From Chamaecyparis obtusa (Eukaryota; Streptophyta; Pinopsida; Cupressales; Cupressaceae): a DNA stretch of 64,000 nucleotides. How positions within the stretch are numbered: the first letter of the stretch is position 1; each line of letters opens with the position of its first letter. The notes beneath the pieces are model-generated. The model had not been told where the DNA came from and did not search any database. It saw nothing but the letters and a program-made list of their open reading frames with translations. This document shows, one piece after another, positions 60,496 to 64,000 of this stretch. Location of the stretch: NCBI GenBank assembly GCA_027943335.1, contig BSBK01002162.1:286380-350379 (forward strand), given 5' to 3'. Position numbers and translations under genes: made by a program.

Positions 60496-60690
60496 TCAAA
60501 GGGGGAGAGATAGAAAAAATTTGAATATATTATGAGGAAGGATACTCATAGGGGGAGCTATTCTATGGAGTACAATATTGTATATGTGTTGTATAACTTT
60601 TGGCCACAATTTTGTGTAAATACTTTGAAGTTTTGTTTGCACACTTAGCCAATTTTCCCATATGTTGCCACCAATGACAAAGGGGGAGAT
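60496..60690 (+). promoter_or_regulatory. Repeated polypurine tracts of element F
   Basis: caaagggggagag (60497-60509), tagggggagc (60549-60558) and caaagggggagat (60678-60690). The last abuts the 3' LTR. The repetition mirrors element A. Confidence 0.78.
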
Positions 60691-61690
60691 TGTGGCAATT
60701 TGGCTAATGTGGATGCATAGATTTTGTCATTATGGAAACATATGATCTCTATTAAGAGTGAAAAATCTAGAATTCAAGTATGGCAAGTTGAAGGAAGAAA
60801 TTGTCTAAGTATGGATACAGTGATCCTGACAGAGAACCCGATGAGATTTAGTTGGTGACGTCCACTAGAGCAATATTTTTTTTTGCGTAGTTAACTGAAG
60901 CTTCTATAGAGTATGAGGATACCCCATCTTAGTGCGCATAAAGTTTGGAGTAGTATGTACAAATTTGTTCAAAGTTTACCGAAGACAGTTTTTGCAGACA
61001 GAACGGTTTTGGAGACAGTATTAGCGAAAGAGTTAAGGGATTATTTTTGTTTGTCAAAATAATGACTTAACATTATGAAGGTATGACATCATAGATGTTT
61101 ACTCTTGGATAAATATTTTGGAAGCTGACCATGTAAATTTATTATCTCTAATAACTCATATATTAGGCATACTTAAAATGTAATGAAATATAGATGTGAT
61201 ATGTAAAAAGAAAGAAAAGATAACTTGTGATAGTTGTATATTGTGATAGAAGCAAAGGCTATTGATGCAAAGTTGTAAGCAGTACCATATTATAGTTAGA
61301 AACATTTTGTATTACCTATTTGGGCAGTGAGCTCAGCTGGTGATCAGGTTTTGTAATCTAACTCCTAACAGGGTTAAGGCTTCTAACAAGGCCTAAAGTC
61401 CTTTAACAAGGAAAATCTACTATATATTGTAAATTGACTCCTAACAGGGTCCAATATCCCTAACAAGATACTTTTGATTAGTGATCTTTGTGGGGTACCA
61501 TCCCCCACCATGGTTTTCCCTTGGCCAGGGTTTCCTTGAGAACATATCATGTGTTATGAGTTCTTTCTATTTACTGCTATGTTTGTTAATCAGCTTGATA
61601 ATCTTTGTATGCACTAAAGTAATCTATTATATCCATAATTGGGCAAAAGAAAAAGTTTGTGAAATACTGATTCACCCCCCTCTCAGTATT
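60691..61690 (+). repeat. 3' LTR of element F (3' terminus lost)
   Basis: It is collinear with 54677-55692 up to ...cacccccctctcagtatttcc. The final dozen bases (tatttctaaca in the partner) run into CT repeat. Confidence 0.88.
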
Positions 61691-62527
<837 letters not shown>

Positions 62528-62880
62528 CTCTCCCTTTTATCTATTTTCATTATCAAAAAACAAATATAATACACAATAAAAAATAACTACCTCCCTTTTA
62601 TCTATGATCATTATAAGAAAACATGATCATACACAATAAAACATTATCATTTCCTTTTTATATATTTAACCATTATAATAAAACAAGATATTGCATAGTA
62701 AAAGATAATTATCTCCCTCTTACCTATGTTGATTCTTAGAAAATAAGATACTACACAATAAAAGATAACCATCTCTCTTTTATATATAATCAATTTTAGG
62801 AAATGAAATAGTATGCAATAAAAAAGATAATCATCTAAGTTCATTCTAGAAAAACAAGATACCACTTGCAATAAAGTGCC
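62528..62880. repeat. ~60-bp tandem repeat, five to six units
   Basis: Successive units start near 62528, 62591, 62652, 62713, 62773 and 62835 (partial). The consensus is close to CTCCCTTTTATCTATgaTCATTaTAaGAAAAcAAgATAcTACACAATAAAAgATAAtcAT. Divergence between units is moderate. Confidence 0.8.
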
Positions 62881-63010
62881 CTTCTCACTTATATGTTCTA
62901 TGATTCTCTAATTGATAAACTCTAAAGTTAGATAATCATACATACTCACAATAAATAATGCAGATATAAGATGTCATAAATTTGTAACAATCAAAATTTT
63001 ATTTCCTCAT

Positions 63011-64000
63011 AATAGTCTTAAGGATGTTCTGTAGAATGCCATGAACCAAACTCAAAAAAGTGTAAAGAAAAGGATGACGTAATGAACATGTTGGTTGATT
63101 CCATTGAAAAAGAACACTAGGACAAAAATATTATGGAAGTGGAATAGGATATTTAGGTAAATAAGTGTTTGGTCTATGTAGGAGGGACTAGAGAAAACCA
63201 CAAGAGAAATATGAAAAGATATCCTCTACAGATTAAGGACATGAAGAAGAGTTCTCAATATATAAATATACTCGAGCATGATGTGTCTGAGGTTCTGAAG
63301 AATTTTTCTTACTCTTTCCTATTTCTATTTCTTATTTTATATTCGGTCTCCTTTCTAGTTCTTAGCTATCGCTTAGTGGTCTTTCTTGTGGGTAACTAAT
63401 TTTATTTATCTTTCTATGATACTCCATTACTCTTGGTTGGTGCAGACTCATATATCTATGTTCTTTTTTGTGAAATGTTTCTTGTCCCTTCAAAACCCAT
63501 TTTTACGGTACTAAAAAACTAAAGAAGAGACACAAATATTTGATATGAAATAGAATAAATATCTTTAAATAGGAAATGTTTTTGTGACTTATCCCTATAA
63601 GGATGTTATGTATATTCCTATTTTGGAGATAAAAACTAACCAAATGAGCTGTATGGAGATGAAAAATTTATAACTTATAAACTTTAGCATTATAAAATAT
63701 TACCAATAAAATATTTGGCTTTAGATATAGCCTTTTTTGTCTTTGGATATATAATTCAAAATAGGAAATCCAAATACATTGTTCTCATATATCTATCCCC
63801 TTGTCCGAGTTGATTTGGTCTAATCAATGGAATTTTTTTAGTTTGACTACATCTTGCTTACTAATGAGCTACCTTGGAAACAACATAAAAAGTAATCCAT
63901 TGTTAACTCCATCTTCACTTCTAAAATTTTCTTAGACATTGTGAGCTTGTCTTCTGGATAACTAACTTGCTAAATTCTTGGTTCCACACGCCTCTCCTTT
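63011..64000 (+). repeat. Local duplication, copy 2 (rearranged, runs off the window)
   Basis: 63011-63898 matches 52530-53520. Then 24 bases match 54232-54255, then 63924-64000 matches 61842 onward. This copy therefore joins three separated parts of copy 1 and lacks element F, both CT tracts and about 700 bases before 54232. Confidence 0.85.

Overview
This is a stretch of a large, AT-rich, repeat-filled plant nuclear genome. The evidence is Ty3 elements carrying a second RNase H, Copia elements primed by initiator Met-tRNA, several plant-type LTR families and long AT-rich intergenic DNA. A conifer or another big-genome seed plant would fit, but nothing here fixes the species. I see no host gene, tRNA, rRNA or CRISPR. 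All coding sequence I can identify comes from transposable elements, nearly all of it broken by stops or frameshifts.

Layout. (1) 1-6329: element G, minus strand, an LTR element with a gag-like protein and no recognisable pol; its 3' LTR is cut by the window start. (2) 6330-13478: old DNA holding a decayed minus-strand Copia element H (RNase H tail at 6739-6915, gag at 12748-13053, Met-tRNA binding site at 13125-13138), a degenerate tandem repeat (8690-9690) and a perfect 30-bp hairpin (10213-10280). (3) 13479-51590: a nest. Copia-type element A (+, TSD gtcat/gtcac) contains Ty3 element B (16204-46613, +, TSD cacct). B contains Ty3 element C (19238-32153, -, TSD agtct) in its leader and a solo LTR, E (39260-42245, TSD gacat), inside its integrase gene. 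(4) 51596-64000: unassigned DNA with a local duplication (52530... and 63011...), element F (54677 to about 61690, +) sitting in a CT microsatellite, and a ~60-bp tandem repeat (62528-62880).

How the parts relate. B and C carry gag, protease, reverse transcriptase, RNase H, an additional archaeal-type RNase H and integrase, as expected of the Tat branch of Ty3. The additional RNase H lies after RT-RNase H in B but between protease and RT in C. A and F have Sirevirus-like ends (Met-tRNA primer site, CCCC/CTCTCA near the LTR end, repeated AAGGGGGAG-type polypurine tracts). Instead of pol they carry a coiled-coil/zinc-knuckle ORF followed by a ~1000-codon ORF of unknown function ('ORFX'). ORFX is recognisably homologous between the two elements although their LTRs differ. 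This two-gene, pol-less element type is the best candidate here for something undescribed. If mobile, it would have to borrow polymerase and integrase from an autonomous relative.

All similarity statements were made by eye from translation. Boundaries given without a TSD are approximate.
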